Assembly (NCBI GenBank): GCA_045605145.1
Contig: JAZUPH010000011.1
Coordinates: 1 to 59,979, forward strand
DNA length: 59,979 nt
Direction of reading: 5' to 3'
Source: CAMNAO01 sp045605145
GTDB taxonomy: Bacteria; Bacillota; Clostridia; Oscillospirales; Oscillospiraceae
Of the stretch, positions 15,925-24,357 are shown piece by piece; position 1 is the first letter of the stretch, and each line of letters begins with the position of its first letter. Under the pieces are notes generated by a model. The model made no database searches, was not told the DNA's origin, and worked only from the letters and a program-made list of their open reading frames with translations. A program made the translations under genes and the position numbers.

Positions 15925-17772
15925 TTACTTGTTGTCGTCCACGACCTCGTAGTCGGCGTCGTAATAGTCGCCCTGAGGGCCGTTCTGGCCGGGCTGCTGA
16001 TACTGCTGATACTGGGCATTGGGATCGCCCTGGGGAGCGGCCTGCTTATAGATCTTCTCGCTTACGGCGTAGAAGGCCTTCTGCAGATCCTCGGTTGCGG
16101 CCTTGATGGCGGCGGAATCGCTGCCCTTGAGGGTCTCCTTGAGCTTTTCAAGACCTGCGTTCAGGCTGTCCTTGTCGGAAGCGTCCAGCTTGTCGCCCAG
16201 CTCGGAGATGGTCTGCTCGGTCTGATAGACCATCTGGTCACCGGCGTTGCGGATGTCAACCTCTTCCTTGCGCTTGGCGTCCTCGGCTGCGTACTGCTCA
16301 GCCTCTCTCACGGCGCGCTCAACATCTTCCTTGGAAAGATTGCTGCTGGCGGTAATGGTGATGTGCTGCTCTTTGCCGGTGCCAAGATCCTTGGCGCTGA
16401 CGTTTACGATGCCGTTGGCATCGATGTCGAAGGTGACCTCGATCTGAGGTACGCCGCGGCGTGCGGGTGCGATGCCGTCCAGATGGAAGCGGCCCAGGCT
16501 CTTGTTGTAAGCGGCCATCTCGCGCTCACCCTGCAGAACGTTGACCTCAACACTGGTCTGGTTGTCGGCAGCGGTGGAGAATACCTGGCTCTTCTTGGTG
16601 GGGATGGTGGTGTTGCGGTTGATGAGCTTGGTGCATACGCCGCCCAGAGTCTCAATGCCCAGGGACAGGGGGGTGACGTCCAGCAACAGGATGCCCTCCA
16701 CATCACCGCCCAGAACGCCGGCCTGGATGGCAGCGCCGATGGCAACGCACTCATCGGGGTTGATGCCCTTGAAAGGCTCTTTGCCGGTCAGGCTCTTTAC
16801 GCGCTCCTGCACGGCGGGGATACGGGTGGAGCCACCCACGAGGAGGACGCGGCTCAGATCGCTGGCCTTCAGGCCTGCGTCAGACAGGGCCTGATTGACG
16901 GGGCCGACAGTGCGCTCGACCAGATTGCGGGTCAGCTCATTGAACTTGGCGCGGGTGATGGTCATGTCAAGATGCTTGGGGCCGGTAGCGTCGGCGGTGA
17001 TGTAGGGCAGGTTCACATTGCTGCTGGTCACACCGCTCAGCTCGATCTTGCACTTCTCTGCGGCCTCACGCAGGCGCTGCATGGCGACCTTGTCACGGGT
17101 CAGGTCAATGCCCTCGGCCCTTTTAAACTCGGCTGCCATATACTCAACAAGCGCGTTGTCGAAATCGTCGCCGCCCAGACGGGTGTCGCCGGAGGTGGCA
17201 AGAACCTCAATAACGCCGTCGCCGATCTCCAGAACGGAAACGTCGAAGGTGCCGCCGCCAAGGTCATAGACCATGATCTTCTGATCCTGCTCTTTGTCCA
17301 GGCCGTAGGCCAGGGCCGCCGCAGTAGGCTCGTTAATAATGCGCTTTACCTCAAGACCGGCGATCTTGCCCGCGTCCTTGGTGGCCTGGCGCTGGCTGTC
17401 GGAGAAGTAAGCGGGGACGGTGATGACCGCCTCGGTAACGGTGGTGCCCAGATAAGCCTCGGCGTCGGCCTTCAGCTTCTGCAGGATCATTGCAGAGATC
17501 TCGGGGGGAGAATACTTCTTATTGTCGATGCCCACTTTATAGTTGGTGCCCATTTCGCGCTTGATGGACACGACAGTGCGGTCGGGATTGGTGATAGCCT
17601 GGCGCTTTGCCACCTGACCCACCATGCGCTCGCCGTCCTTGGAGAATGCCACGACGGAGGGGGTGGTGCGGTTGCCTTCGGCGTTGGCGATAACGACGGG
17701 CTCGCCGCCTTCGATAACTGCTACGCAGGAATTGGTAGTACCCAGGTCGATACCGATGATCTTGTTTGCCAT
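15925..17772 (-). CDS. dnaK: Chaperone DnaK (Hsp70)
   Basis: The 615-residue protein has the full Hsp70 plan. The N-terminal ATPase domain contains GIDLGTTNSCVAV, the VPAYFSDSQRQATKDAG block and YDLGGGTFDVS. The substrate-binding domain includes LLLDVTPLSLGIET, followed by the helical lid and a Gln/Tyr/Pro-rich tail. It refolds proteins in the cytoplasm with DnaJ and GrpE. It follows grpE by 60 bases and is driven by the CIRCE-controlled promoter upstream of hrcA. Confidence 0.98.
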   Translation of the reverse strand: MANKIIGIDLGTTNSCVAVIEGGEPVVIANAEGNRTTPSVVAFSKDGERMVGQVAKRQAITNPDRTVVSIKREMGTNYKVGIDNKKYSPPEISAMILQKLKADAEAYLGTTVTEAVITVPAYFSDSQRQATKDAGKIAGLEVKRIINEPTAAALAYGLDKEQDQKIMVYDLGGGTFDVSVLEIGDGVIEVLATSGDTRLGGDDFDNALVEYMAAEFKRAEGIDLTRDKVAMQRLREAAEKCKIELSGVTSSNVNLPYITADATGPKHLDMTITRAKFNELTRNLVERTVGPVNQALSDAGLKASDLSRVLLVGGSTRIPAVQERVKSLTGKEPFKGINPDECVAIGAAIQAGVLGGDVEGILLLDVTPLSLGIETLGGVCTKLINRNTTIPTKKSQVFSTAADNQTSVEVNVLQGEREMAAYNKSLGRFHLDGIAPARRGVPQIEVTFDIDANGIVNVSAKDLGTGKEQHITITASSNLSKEDVERAVREAEQYAAEDAKRKEEVDIRNAGDQMVYQTEQTISELGDKLDASDKDSLNAGLEKLKETLKGSDSAAIKAATEDLQKAFYAVSEKIYKQAAPQGDPNAQYQQYQQPGQNGPQGDYYDADYEVVDDNK

Positions 17773-17832
17773 AATTGATTTCCTCCTGTTATATGTGAAA
17801 ATGTGTGTTGTTTATATATTTTCCGCGGCGCG

Positions 17833-18465
17833 TCAGTTGGCGACGACCACTTTTGAATATCTGATTATTTTTTCGCCCAGTGAAAAGCCTTTTTCAAACT
17901 CCTGCACCACGGTGTTCTCGCCCACGCTGTCATCCTCGGTATGCATGACCGCCTCATGTACGGCGGCGTCGAAGGGCTGCCCCACGGCTTCGATGGGGGT
18001 CACGCCCAGCCTTTCAAGGATGCCCTCAAGCTGGGCCATGGTCATCTCCACTCCCTTGAGGAAGGCCTTGTCCTCGGTGCCCTGTCCAAGGGCGCGGGAC
18101 AGATTATCGTATACAGGCAACAGCTTTAAGATGGTGTCAGCCTTCACATCGTTGTAAAGCGCCTCTTTCTCTTTCTGGCTGCGCTTGCGGTAGTTGTCAT
18201 ATTCGGCGGCAAGGCGCAGATATTTGTCCTTGTCGGCGGTAGCAGCTTTATCCGCCTCTGCCAGCTTGTCGTTGGCTTCTTTGAGCGCCTTTTCGGCGTT
18301 GTCCAGCTTCTTGATTGTGTCGGCGAGAGCTTTGGCCGTTTTGTAATCCTTCTTCTGCCGGCCTGCGGGTTTCTCCTCAGCGGGCTGTACTGCAGGCTCT
18401 TCTGCGCCGGTGTCCACCGGGGTCTCGTTCACGGCTTCGTTTTCGCCGGGCTTGTTCGTTGCCAT
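17833..18465 (-). CDS. grpE: Nucleotide exchange factor GrpE
   Basis: The 210-residue protein has an acidic, Pro-rich N-terminus, a long helical dimerisation region (about 60-110, RLAAEYDNYRKRSQKEKE) and the C-terminal beta domain with GVTPIEAVGQPFDAAVHEAV and VVQEFEKGF, all classic GrpE. It releases ADP from DnaK. It lies between hrcA and dnaK in the standard Firmicute order. Confidence 0.97.
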   Translation of the reverse strand: MATNKPGENEAVNETPVDTGAEEPAVQPAEEKPAGRQKKDYKTAKALADTIKKLDNAEKALKEANDKLAEADKAATADKDKYLRLAAEYDNYRKRSQKEKEALYNDVKADTILKLLPVYDNLSRALGQGTEDKAFLKGVEMTMAQLEGILERLGVTPIEAVGQPFDAAVHEAVMHTEDDSVGENTVVQEFEKGFSLGEKIIRYSKVVVAN

Positions 18466-18523
18466 TGTAAAATGTTCTCCTTACTTTGTTGTGGCTTATC
18501 CTGCCGCCCTATAGGGCGGTTAA

Positions 18524-19612
18524 TCATTCATCGTCATCTTCTACCCTGATGTGGGGCAGAGCCATTGGCCTGTTGGGAAGAGGCAGGCCGCCACCCTTTG
18601 TCATGGCGCTCAGGCTGTCGGCGATATAGCTCAGCCGCGCCGCAACAGAAGAATAATCCATTCTTGTGGGGCCGACCACGCCGATAAGCCCCTGCATATT
18701 GTCGCCTGCGTCGTACCGGGCCACGATAACGCTGGAATCCTTCAGTTCTTCGGCCAAATTCTCCGGGCCTATAGTTATTTTTATGTTGCTGTCACCCTCC
18801 GGCTGGGGAAGCTGAGCCAGCATGGGGCTGTCCGTCAGATACTCCATCACCCGGTGGGCCTTGTTCACATCCTTGAACTCCGGCTGACCCAGAAGACGGG
18901 AAGTGCCGGCCACATAGGTCTCGGTGTTGCGGGCCTTTATAAGCTCCTGCAGGGCGAAGCCTGCGACCACGCCCACGATGCCGTTTTCATTGGCAACGCT
19001 ACGCTCGGTGGCCTCAATAAGCTCCGGCGTGAAGCAGTCGTCGGTAATGCCGGTGAGGTTCGCGTTAAGTACGGTGGTCAGCCGCGTCAAAAGCGCCTGG
19101 GACACGGGGAAGCGGAAGTTCACCAGCTTGTTCTTTACCTGATTGTTTGAGAGCATCATCACGATGATGATACCGTCTTCGTCCATGGGCAGAAACTCAA
19201 AGCGCTTTACAGTAAGCGGCGCCGCGGCGGACGCCATTGCGTATGCCGGGAAGTTCGTAAGCTGACTTGTCAGCTTGCCCACATCGCTTATCAGCCCGTC
19301 CAGGCGCTCCATCCTCTGGCGAAGGCCGGCGTTAATCTCCTCCGCCTCCTCAGCGGAAAGACGGTGCCGCTCCATCAGCTCATTTACGTACAGGCGGTAG
19401 CCCTTGGGTGAGGGGATGCGCCCGGCGGAGGTGTGCGGCTGCTCAAGATAGCCCATGGCGGTCAGATCCGCCATTTCGTTGCGGATCGTGGCGCTGGAGA
19501 AGCCCAGCCCCGCCGTGTCCACAATGGCCTTTGAGCCGACCGGTTCTGCCGTATCGATGTATATCTCAACGATGGCACGCAGTATTTTCTTTTTGCGTTC
19601 GGTAAGCTCCAT
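18524..19612 (-). CDS. hrcA: Heat-inducible transcription repressor HrcA
   Basis: The 362-residue protein starts with the HrcA winged helix (TERKKKILRAIVEIYIDTAEPVGSK region, then GFSSATIRNEMADL). The family's C-terminal domain includes LLGQPEF and the closing GPTRMDYSSVAARL. It binds CIRCE with help from GroEL and represses its own operon. The perfect CIRCE element lies 29 bases upstream of its start, giving autoregulation. Confidence 0.97.
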   Translation of the reverse strand: MELTERKKKILRAIVEIYIDTAEPVGSKAIVDTAGLGFSSATIRNEMADLTAMGYLEQPHTSAGRIPSPKGYRLYVNELMERHRLSAEEAEEINAGLRQRMERLDGLISDVGKLTSQLTNFPAYAMASAAAPLTVKRFEFLPMDEDGIIIVMMLSNNQVKNKLVNFRFPVSQALLTRLTTVLNANLTGITDDCFTPELIEATERSVANENGIVGVVAGFALQELIKARNTETYVAGTSRLLGQPEFKDVNKAHRVMEYLTDSPMLAQLPQPEGDSNIKITIGPENLAEELKDSSVIVARYDAGDNMQGLIGVVGPTRMDYSSVAARLSYIADSLSAMTKGGGLPLPNRPMALPHIRVEDDDE

Positions 19613-19640
19613 CGTCCACCTCTCGTGTATCTTCGGGGGT

Positions 19641-19667
19641 TTAGCACTCTCGACCTCCGAGTGCTAA
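19641..19667 (-). promoter_or_regulatory. CIRCE operator
   Basis: A perfect TTAGCACTC-N9-GAGTGCTAA inverted repeat at 19641-19649 and 19659-19667. It lies just downstream of the -10 of the hrcA operon promoter, the position at which HrcA blocks transcription. Confidence 0.97.
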
Positions 19668-19671
19668 CCAT

Positions 19672-19700
19672 AATATAGTATTCCACGCCCTGAAAGTCAA
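19672..19700 (-). promoter_or_regulatory. Sigma-A promoter of hrcA-grpE-dnaK
   Basis: Minus strand: TTGACT (19695-19700), a 17-base spacer and TATATT (19672-19677). Transcription would start at the edge of CIRCE. Confidence 0.85.
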
Positions 19701-19800
19701 TACCCCGTAACAAAATATTTACATAAATTACCGCAACGGAGTCCTGCCCTGCCGGGAGAGGCCACTCTCCTGTGGGTAGAGAGACAATTTTAAATGTAGA

Positions 19801-19858
19801 TTGCCTGCATGGACGGTATGTGATAATATTGTAGACACTGTTAATACTGTAAATACAG
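19801..19858 (+). promoter_or_regulatory. Promoter and small palindrome before the hydrolase-acyltransferase fusion
   Basis: TTGCCT (19801-19806), a 17-base spacer and TAATAT (19824-19829). Downstream is a perfect 12-bp inverted repeat, CTGTA-AA-TACAG (19847-19858), well placed for a repressor. The divergent hrcA promoter lies about 100 bases to the left. Confidence 0.5.
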
Positions 19859-19886
19859 ACCAAATTAACGATAAGGAAGGCACACC

Positions 19887-22049
19887 ATGGCACTTAGCGC
19901 CAAAACGATCCGCGCCCAGTTGTCAGCGCTTCAGCCGCTGATGAAAAACCTGTCCCTTGAGACCACGCGCCGGGGGCAGAACATGATCGGCGAGCTGATG
20001 GAGCTGAAATACCGCGGGCAGGTTACGGACAGTGAGCACTGTTTTGAAAATTTCTCCGGCGCATGGGTCATCCCCAAAGATGAGCGGCGCCGGGGCGTAA
20101 TATTGTATCTCCACGGCGGCGGCTATACCTGCGGCGGGCTGGACTACGCCAAGGGCTTCGGCTCAACGCTGGCAGTGCTCACCGGGGCCAAGGTGTTCTG
20201 CGCGGCGTACCGCCTTGCACCGGAGCATCCCTTCCCCGCGGCGCTGGACGATGCGGTGGAGGCGTACCGCCATCTGCTGCAAAAAGGCTACGGCGCCGAG
20301 CATATCGCCCTGTGCGGCGAAAGTGCCGGCGGCGGGCTATGCTATGCCCTGTGCCTTAAATTAAAAGAGTTGGGTCTTCCCATGCCCTGCTGCGTGATCG
20401 CCGTTTCGCCCTGGACCGACCTGACCGCCTCCGGCCCATCTTATGAGGAGAACCGGGATTCAGACCCCTCCCTTACCCGGGAACTTTTGGATTTCTATGC
20501 CGCCTGCTACACCGCCGACAGGGCGGATCCCCTGGTCTCACCCCTCTTTGCCCGGCTTGAGGGTCTGCCGCCTTCCCTGATTTTTGCCGGTGGGGATGAG
20601 ATACTGCTGTCCGATGCCCGGCTTATGCACGAAAAACTGATTGCCGCCGGCTGCAGCAGCCGACTTATTGTAAAGCCGGAGCGCTGGCACGGCTATCTCC
20701 TGTACGGACTTGAAGAGGACAGCAGGGATATGACCGCCATTTGCCGTTTTCTGGATCATGTCATGGCCCGTGAGCAGAAGCTCAGATGGATGCGCCTTGA
20801 CAACGCGGCGAAGATATACCCCGCCGCCCGCAGACGCAGCTGGAGCAATGTATACCGCCTCTCCGCAACACTGACCGAGCCGGTGGATGCAGCAGTGCTG
20901 CAATCGGCGCTGGATGTTACCGTGCGCCGCTTCCCCTCCATCGCGGCGAGACTGCGCCGCGGCGTATTCTGGTTCTACCTTCAGCAGCTTGACGCGGCCC
21001 CCACCATAAGGCGTGAGAGCAGCTATCCACTGACCCGGATGTCGTCGGAAGAAATGCGGCAATGCGCGCTCAGGGTGATCGTGTATAACAAACGCATCGC
21101 CGTTGAGCTTTTCCACTCCCTCACCGACGGCACGGGCGCCATGATATTCCTGAAAAGCCTTGTTGCCGAATACCTTCAGCAGCGCTACGGAGTGCATATA
21201 CCCAATACCGACGGCGTGCTCGACCGGCTTGATGCCCCCTCTGAAGCGGAGCTGGAGGACAGCTTCCTAAAATACGCAGGGCCGATGAAGGTCGGCCGGG
21301 GAGAGCGCGGGGCGTGGCACCTTTCCGGCACACCCGAGACTGCGGGCTTCCTCAACCTGACCTGTTTCAGCCTGCCGGTTGAGGATGCGTTGAACATGGC
21401 GCGCAAATATAAGGTGAGTCTTACTGCCTTTTTAAGCGCGGCGGTGATGCACGCTCTGCAGAATATGCAGAAAGAGCAGGTGCCGGATGTAAGCCGGCGA
21501 AAGCCCATCAAGGTGCAGATCCCCGTGAACCTCAGGCGACTGTTTGAAAGCAGCACACTGCGCAACTTTGCCTTCTACACCACGCCGGAGCTGCTGCCCC
21601 GTCTGGGGGAATACAGCTTTGAGGAAATATGCCGCGTGGTGCAAAGCAACATGATGGCACAGATCACTCCCAAACAGATGAGCATGCGGATCGCCGCCAA
21701 TGTGGCAAGTGAACGCAGCTTCATCATCAGAATCATGCCCCTGTTTGTGAAAAACATTGTTATGAAGGCCATATTTGATGTGGTGGGAGAGCGCAGCAGC
21801 TGTCTTTGCATCTCAAACCTGGGTGCGATCACCCTGCCCGAGGGGATGGAGCGCTATGTGGAGCGGATGGACTTCATCCTCGGCTCACAGGCCACATCAC
21901 CCTACAACTGCGGCGTGCTCAGCTACGGCGGCACACTGTATATCAATTTCACCCGCAATATCCGCGAACCGGGTCTGGAAAGCCACTTCTTCCGTGTGCT
22001 TCGCGACATGGGTCTGCGCCTGCAGGTGGAAAGCAATCTTCCGGATTAA
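19887..22049 (+). CDS. Fusion of an alpha/beta hydrolase and an alcohol acyltransferase/condensation-like domain
   Basis: Residues about 1-295 form a hormone-sensitive-lipase-type hydrolase: oxyanion motif HGGGY (76-80), nucleophile elbow GESAGGG with S146, Asp in FAGGDEIL (D237) and His in RWHGYLLYG (H268). Residues about 300-720 match the CoA-dependent acyltransferase fold of alcohol acetyltransferases and NRPS condensation domains, with the HxxxDG catalytic motif intact (HSLTDG, H410-G415). The protein could transfer acyl groups and also hydrolyse esters, or make and edit a lipid. The two activities are often on separate neighbouring genes, so the fusion is notable. The next gene, a DUF6320-type membrane protein, begins 16 bases later. 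Confidence 0.8.
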   Translation: MALSAKTIRAQLSALQPLMKNLSLETTRRGQNMIGELMELKYRGQVTDSEHCFENFSGAWVIPKDERRRGVILYLHGGGYTCGGLDYAKGFGSTLAVLTGAKVFCAAYRLAPEHPFPAALDDAVEAYRHLLQKGYGAEHIALCGESAGGGLCYALCLKLKELGLPMPCCVIAVSPWTDLTASGPSYEENRDSDPSLTRELLDFYAACYTADRADPLVSPLFARLEGLPPSLIFAGGDEILLSDARLMHEKLIAAGCSSRLIVKPERWHGYLLYGLEEDSRDMTAICRFLDHVMAREQKLRWMRLDNAAKIYPAARRRSWSNVYRLSATLTEPVDAAVLQSALDVTVRRFPSIAARLRRGVFWFYLQQLDAAPTIRRESSYPLTRMSSEEMRQCALRVIVYNKRIAVELFHSLTDGTGAMIFLKSLVAEYLQQRYGVHIPNTDGVLDRLDAPSEAELEDSFLKYAGPMKVGRGERGAWHLSGTPETAGFLNLTCFSLPVEDALNMARKYKVSLTAFLSAAVMHALQNMQKEQVPDVSRRKPIKVQIPVNLRRLFESSTLRNFAFYTTPELLPRLGEYSFEEICRVVQSNMMAQITPKQMSMRIAANVASERSFIIRIMPLFVKNIVMKAIFDVVGERSSCLCISNLGAITLPEGMERYVERMDFILGSQATSPYNCGVLSYGGTLYINFTRNIREPGLESHFFRVLRDMGLRLQVESNLPD

Positions 22050-22065
22050 GGGGGAGGAAAGACAG

Positions 22066-22761
22066 ATGTATTGCATAAAATGCGGCGTCAAGCTGGCAGA
22101 CACAGAGAAAAAGTGCCCCTTGTGCGGCACCATACCCTTCCATCCCGACATAGTGCGCCAGGCGGCGGAGCCGCTGTACCCCCGGGACAGCTATCCCGGC
22201 ACTCAGGTCAGCCCCAAGGCCGCAATGATCGTGGTCACGACCCTTTTTATCATGCCCCAGATCATTACCCTGCTGTGCGACCTGCAGATAAACGACAGGG
22301 TCACATGGTCGGGCTATGTTATCGGCGCGCTGCTGGCGATATATGCCATGGTCGTGCTGCCCTGGTGGTTTAAAAAGCCTAATCCGGTCATTTTTGTACC
22401 CTGCGGCTTTACTGCAGTGGCACTGTATCTGTTGTATATCAGCCTTTACACCCGTGGCGGCTGGTTTCTGTCCTTTGCCTTCCCTGTGACAGGGGGCGTG
22501 GGGCTCATCGTTACCGCCCTGGTGACCTTGCTGCGCTATGTGCGGCGCGGGCATCTATATATCATCGGCGGTGCCTTTGTTGCCATGGGACTGTTTATGC
22601 CGGTGACGGAGATCCTTCTCAATTTCACCTTCGGACTGACCCACAGGTTTATATGGTCCCAGTATCCCCTTACCGGACTTGTCCTTTTGGGAGGTATGCT
22701 GATATTCCTCGCCATCAACAGGCCGGCAAGAGAGACAATGGAGCGAAAGTTCTTTATCTGA
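22066..22761 (+). CDS. Zinc-ribbon membrane protein, DUF6320 type
   Basis: The 231-residue protein starts with a two-Cys-pair zinc ribbon (C3, C6, C17, C20). After a short linker it has about six hydrophobic segments from residue 48 on. I associate this form with DUF6320 proteins, which occur beside alcohol acetyltransferase-like genes, as here. The start at 22066 has GGGGGAGG upstream. It is likely cotranscribed with the fusion gene. A role in lipid or cell-envelope ester metabolism is inference only. Confidence 0.7.
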   Translation: MYCIKCGVKLADTEKKCPLCGTIPFHPDIVRQAAEPLYPRDSYPGTQVSPKAAMIVVTTLFIMPQIITLLCDLQINDRVTWSGYVIGALLAIYAMVVLPWWFKKPNPVIFVPCGFTAVALYLLYISLYTRGGWFLSFAFPVTGGVGLIVTALVTLLRYVRRGHLYIIGGAFVAMGLFMPVTEILLNFTFGLTHRFIWSQYPLTGLVLLGGMLIFLAINRPARETMERKFFI

Positions 22762-22799
22762 GGCAAGGCAAATATTATGCCGATATTTGCAGGAAAACT

Positions 22800-22827
22800 T
22801 TGACAATATCAACATCTTTGGTATAAT
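22800..22827 (+). promoter_or_regulatory. Promoter of the DegV gene
   Basis: TTGACA (22800-22805), a 16-base spacer and TATAAT (22822-22827), 41 bases before the start codon at 22869. Confidence 0.75.
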
Positions 22828-22868
22828 AAATTCAAGCTGAACCTTAATATCACCTAAGGAGAACGACC

Positions 22869-23765
22869 ATGGAGGAAGCGAAGATAAAACCCCGATTTGC
22901 CGTCGTGACGGACGGATTTTCCAACCTGCCCGGACGGGTGCTGAAGGCATTGGATATCCATATCATGTCCTGCACTTATTATGTGGACGGGGAGCCTGTC
23001 GAGTACAGCGGCGATATCGAGACCTTTGATGCCCACGCCTACTATGACCAGATGCGCCAGGGCAAAAAAATAACCACAGCGCTGGTCAACAGCCAGAGCT
23101 TTATAGATCGCTTCACCCCCTTCGTCAAAAAAGGGATGGATGTTCTGTATGTGGGCCTTTCCGGCGGCGTCAGCGGCACCTTCCAGGCTGCGGTGCTTGC
23201 CGCCAAAGAATTGATGGAGGCCTTCCCCGGCCGCGTGATCCGCACCGTAAACTCTCTGGGTGCCAGCCTTGGTACGGGCATCCTTACCTGCCGCGGCGCC
23301 GATCTGCGCGATGAGGGCAAGACCGTTGACGAGGCGGCGGACATCCTGGATGAGGAGACTTTGCGCCTTTGTGAGTTTTTCACCGTTGGCGACCTTGAGT
23401 ATCTGCGCCGCAGCGGCCGCGTCTCCGCCGCCACGGCAAAGCTGGGCACCGTTCTTGACATCAAGCCCCTGCTGTATGGCGATTATGAGGGTCATATCGT
23501 GGCCTGCGCCAAGCATCGCGGCCGTAAGCGCGTGGTGGATGCCATCGTGCAGAAGTTTGAAAAGCTGGCTGTGGATGTGGAGAACAGCCGCGTTGCCATC
23601 TCCCACGGCGACTGCCTTGAGGAGGCTGAGGCTCTTGCCGCCCGCGTGTGTGCCATTGCACGGCCTAAAGAGATGATTATCTGCCCCCATGAGCCTTTCA
23701 CCGGCTCCCATGTGGGCCCGGGTATGCTGGCGCTCTACTTCTTCGGCACCAAACGCAACGAGTGA
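22869..23765 (+). CDS. DegV-family fatty-acid-binding protein
   Basis: The 298-residue protein matches DegV/FakB proteins, which bind a fatty acid and present it to a fatty-acid kinase (FakA). Recognisable features are the opening AVVTDGFSNLP, the ITTALVNSQSF segment with the family's (T/S)S-type pocket, VGLSGGVSGTFQAA, GDLEYLRRSGRVSAATA, and the closing PHEPFTGSHVGPG. No fakA kinase gene lies in the window. It is a single-gene unit with a strong promoter and terminator. Confidence 0.9.
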   Translation: MEEAKIKPRFAVVTDGFSNLPGRVLKALDIHIMSCTYYVDGEPVEYSGDIETFDAHAYYDQMRQGKKITTALVNSQSFIDRFTPFVKKGMDVLYVGLSGGVSGTFQAAVLAAKELMEAFPGRVIRTVNSLGASLGTGILTCRGADLRDEGKTVDEAADILDEETLRLCEFFTVGDLEYLRRSGRVSAATAKLGTVLDIKPLLYGDYEGHIVACAKHRGRKRVVDAIVQKFEKLAVDVENSRVAISHGDCLEEAEALAARVCAIARPKEMIICPHEPFTGSHVGPGMLALYFFGTKRNE

Positions 23766-23782
23766 TATTTTGTGCATATTGA

Positions 23783-23821
23783 AAAACGCAGGCTCCCTGT
23801 AATGAGGGGAGCCTGCGTTTT
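23783..23821 (+). terminator. Terminator after degV; first copy of a repeated hairpin
   Basis: A 15-bp perfect stem, AAAACGCAGGCTCCC (23783-23797) with GGGAGCCTGCGTTTT (23807-23821), and a 9-base loop. A near copy, including downstream CTGTTAAAT, recurs at 24291-24337, on the far side of two small genes. Confidence 0.85.
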
Positions 23822-23833
23822 GCTGTTAAATTC

Positions 23834-24010
23834 TTATTTTTGCTCGATTTCTATTTTTCCATGTTTGCTTTCGTATTCGGCAACATGCCGTTTAAGAAAC
23901 TGCTCAATTTCCTTGTTCGCGGAACGGCCTTCAGACTCAGCCACATAGCGGAATTTCTGAAACAGAAGCCTGTCTACTCTTAAGGTGTATCGCAGCAATT
24001 TGTCGTCCAT
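23834..24010 (-). CDS. Arc-family ribbon-helix-helix DNA-binding protein
   Basis: This 58-residue protein begins MDDKLLRYTLRVDRLLFQKF. The short strand (LRYTLRV) followed by two helices (DRLLFQKFRYVAESEG, SANKEIEQFLKRHVAEYE) is the ribbon-helix-helix fold of Arc/MetJ-type repressors, with the turn at EGRSANKE. It probably binds DNA as a dimer and represses itself and the divergent gene at 24139. The region between them carries paired GACGC/GCGT sites. It lies in an AT-rich island flanked by terminator repeats, suggesting an acquired cassette. Confidence 0.75.
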   Translation of the reverse strand: MDDKLLRYTLRVDRLLFQKFRYVAESEGRSANKEIEQFLKRHVAEYESKHGKIEIEQK

Positions 24011-24047
24011 ATCTGCACCTCATATACGCCGTAGCGATGTTATTATG

Positions 24048-24096
24048 ACGCAATTATAGTGCAAATATTGCGTTGTTCCCAAAATGGTGGTATAAT
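24048..24096 (+). promoter_or_regulatory. Promoter and operator-like repeats between the RHH gene and its divergent partner
   Basis: TTGCGT (24068-24073), a 17-base spacer and TATAAT (24091-24096) drive the plus-strand small gene. ACGCAAT (24048-24054) and ATTGCGT (24067-24073) form an inverted repeat that overlaps the -35. Further GACGC copies follow at about 24097 and 24108. These are good candidate binding sites for the RHH protein. Confidence 0.6.
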
Positions 24097-24138
24097 GACG
24101 CCAAAAAGACGCAGTAATTTTACGATGGAGGGACAGAT

Positions 24139-24291
24139 ATGAAGAGTGATAATGTGGATTATAAGAAATTGTATTACTTGCTTATGAATGCGGTAGAGGA
24201 CACAATTAACGATCTTATCGAAGTGCAGCGCCGTTGTGAAGAATTATATCTTCTGGCGGGGGATGAAAAAGAACAAAGAATCGAAAAATGA
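24139..24291 (+). CDS. Small 50-residue acidic helical protein, partner of the RHH gene
   Basis: Reads MKSDNVDYKKLYYLLMNAV, then EDTINDLIEVQRRCEELYLL and a charged end. It has a good ribosome binding site (GGAGGGACAG) and a strong promoter. It is predicted to be almost entirely helical. I recall similar short proteins in Clostridial phages and integrated elements, but no function is known. Divergent pairing with an RHH regulator is reminiscent of toxin-antitoxin or phage control modules, but there is no direct evidence for toxicity. The TGA stop ends inside the second terminator repeat. Confidence 0.65.
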   Translation: MKSDNVDYKKLYYLLMNAVEDTINDLIEVQRRCEELYLLAGDEKEQRIEK

Positions 24292-24337
24292 ACGCAGGCT
24301 TCCCTTATTAAGGGGAGTCTGCGTTTTACTGTTAAAT
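24291..24337. terminator. Second copy of the repeated terminator hairpin
   Basis: AACGCAGGCTTCCC pairs with GGGGAGTCTGCGTT around a TTATTAA loop, then TTTTACTGTTAAAT. It is nearly the same sequence as 23785-23830. It serves the convergent minus-strand operon ending at 24358 and the small plus-strand gene. Confidence 0.75.
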
Positions 24338-24357
24338 ACAATGTCACTGAGTGAGGT

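Noticed and set aside
16363..17778. Long open frame on the plus strand over dnaK
   Set aside because: It is antisense to a certain gene, has no motif, and arises from the high GC content and codon bias of dnaK.
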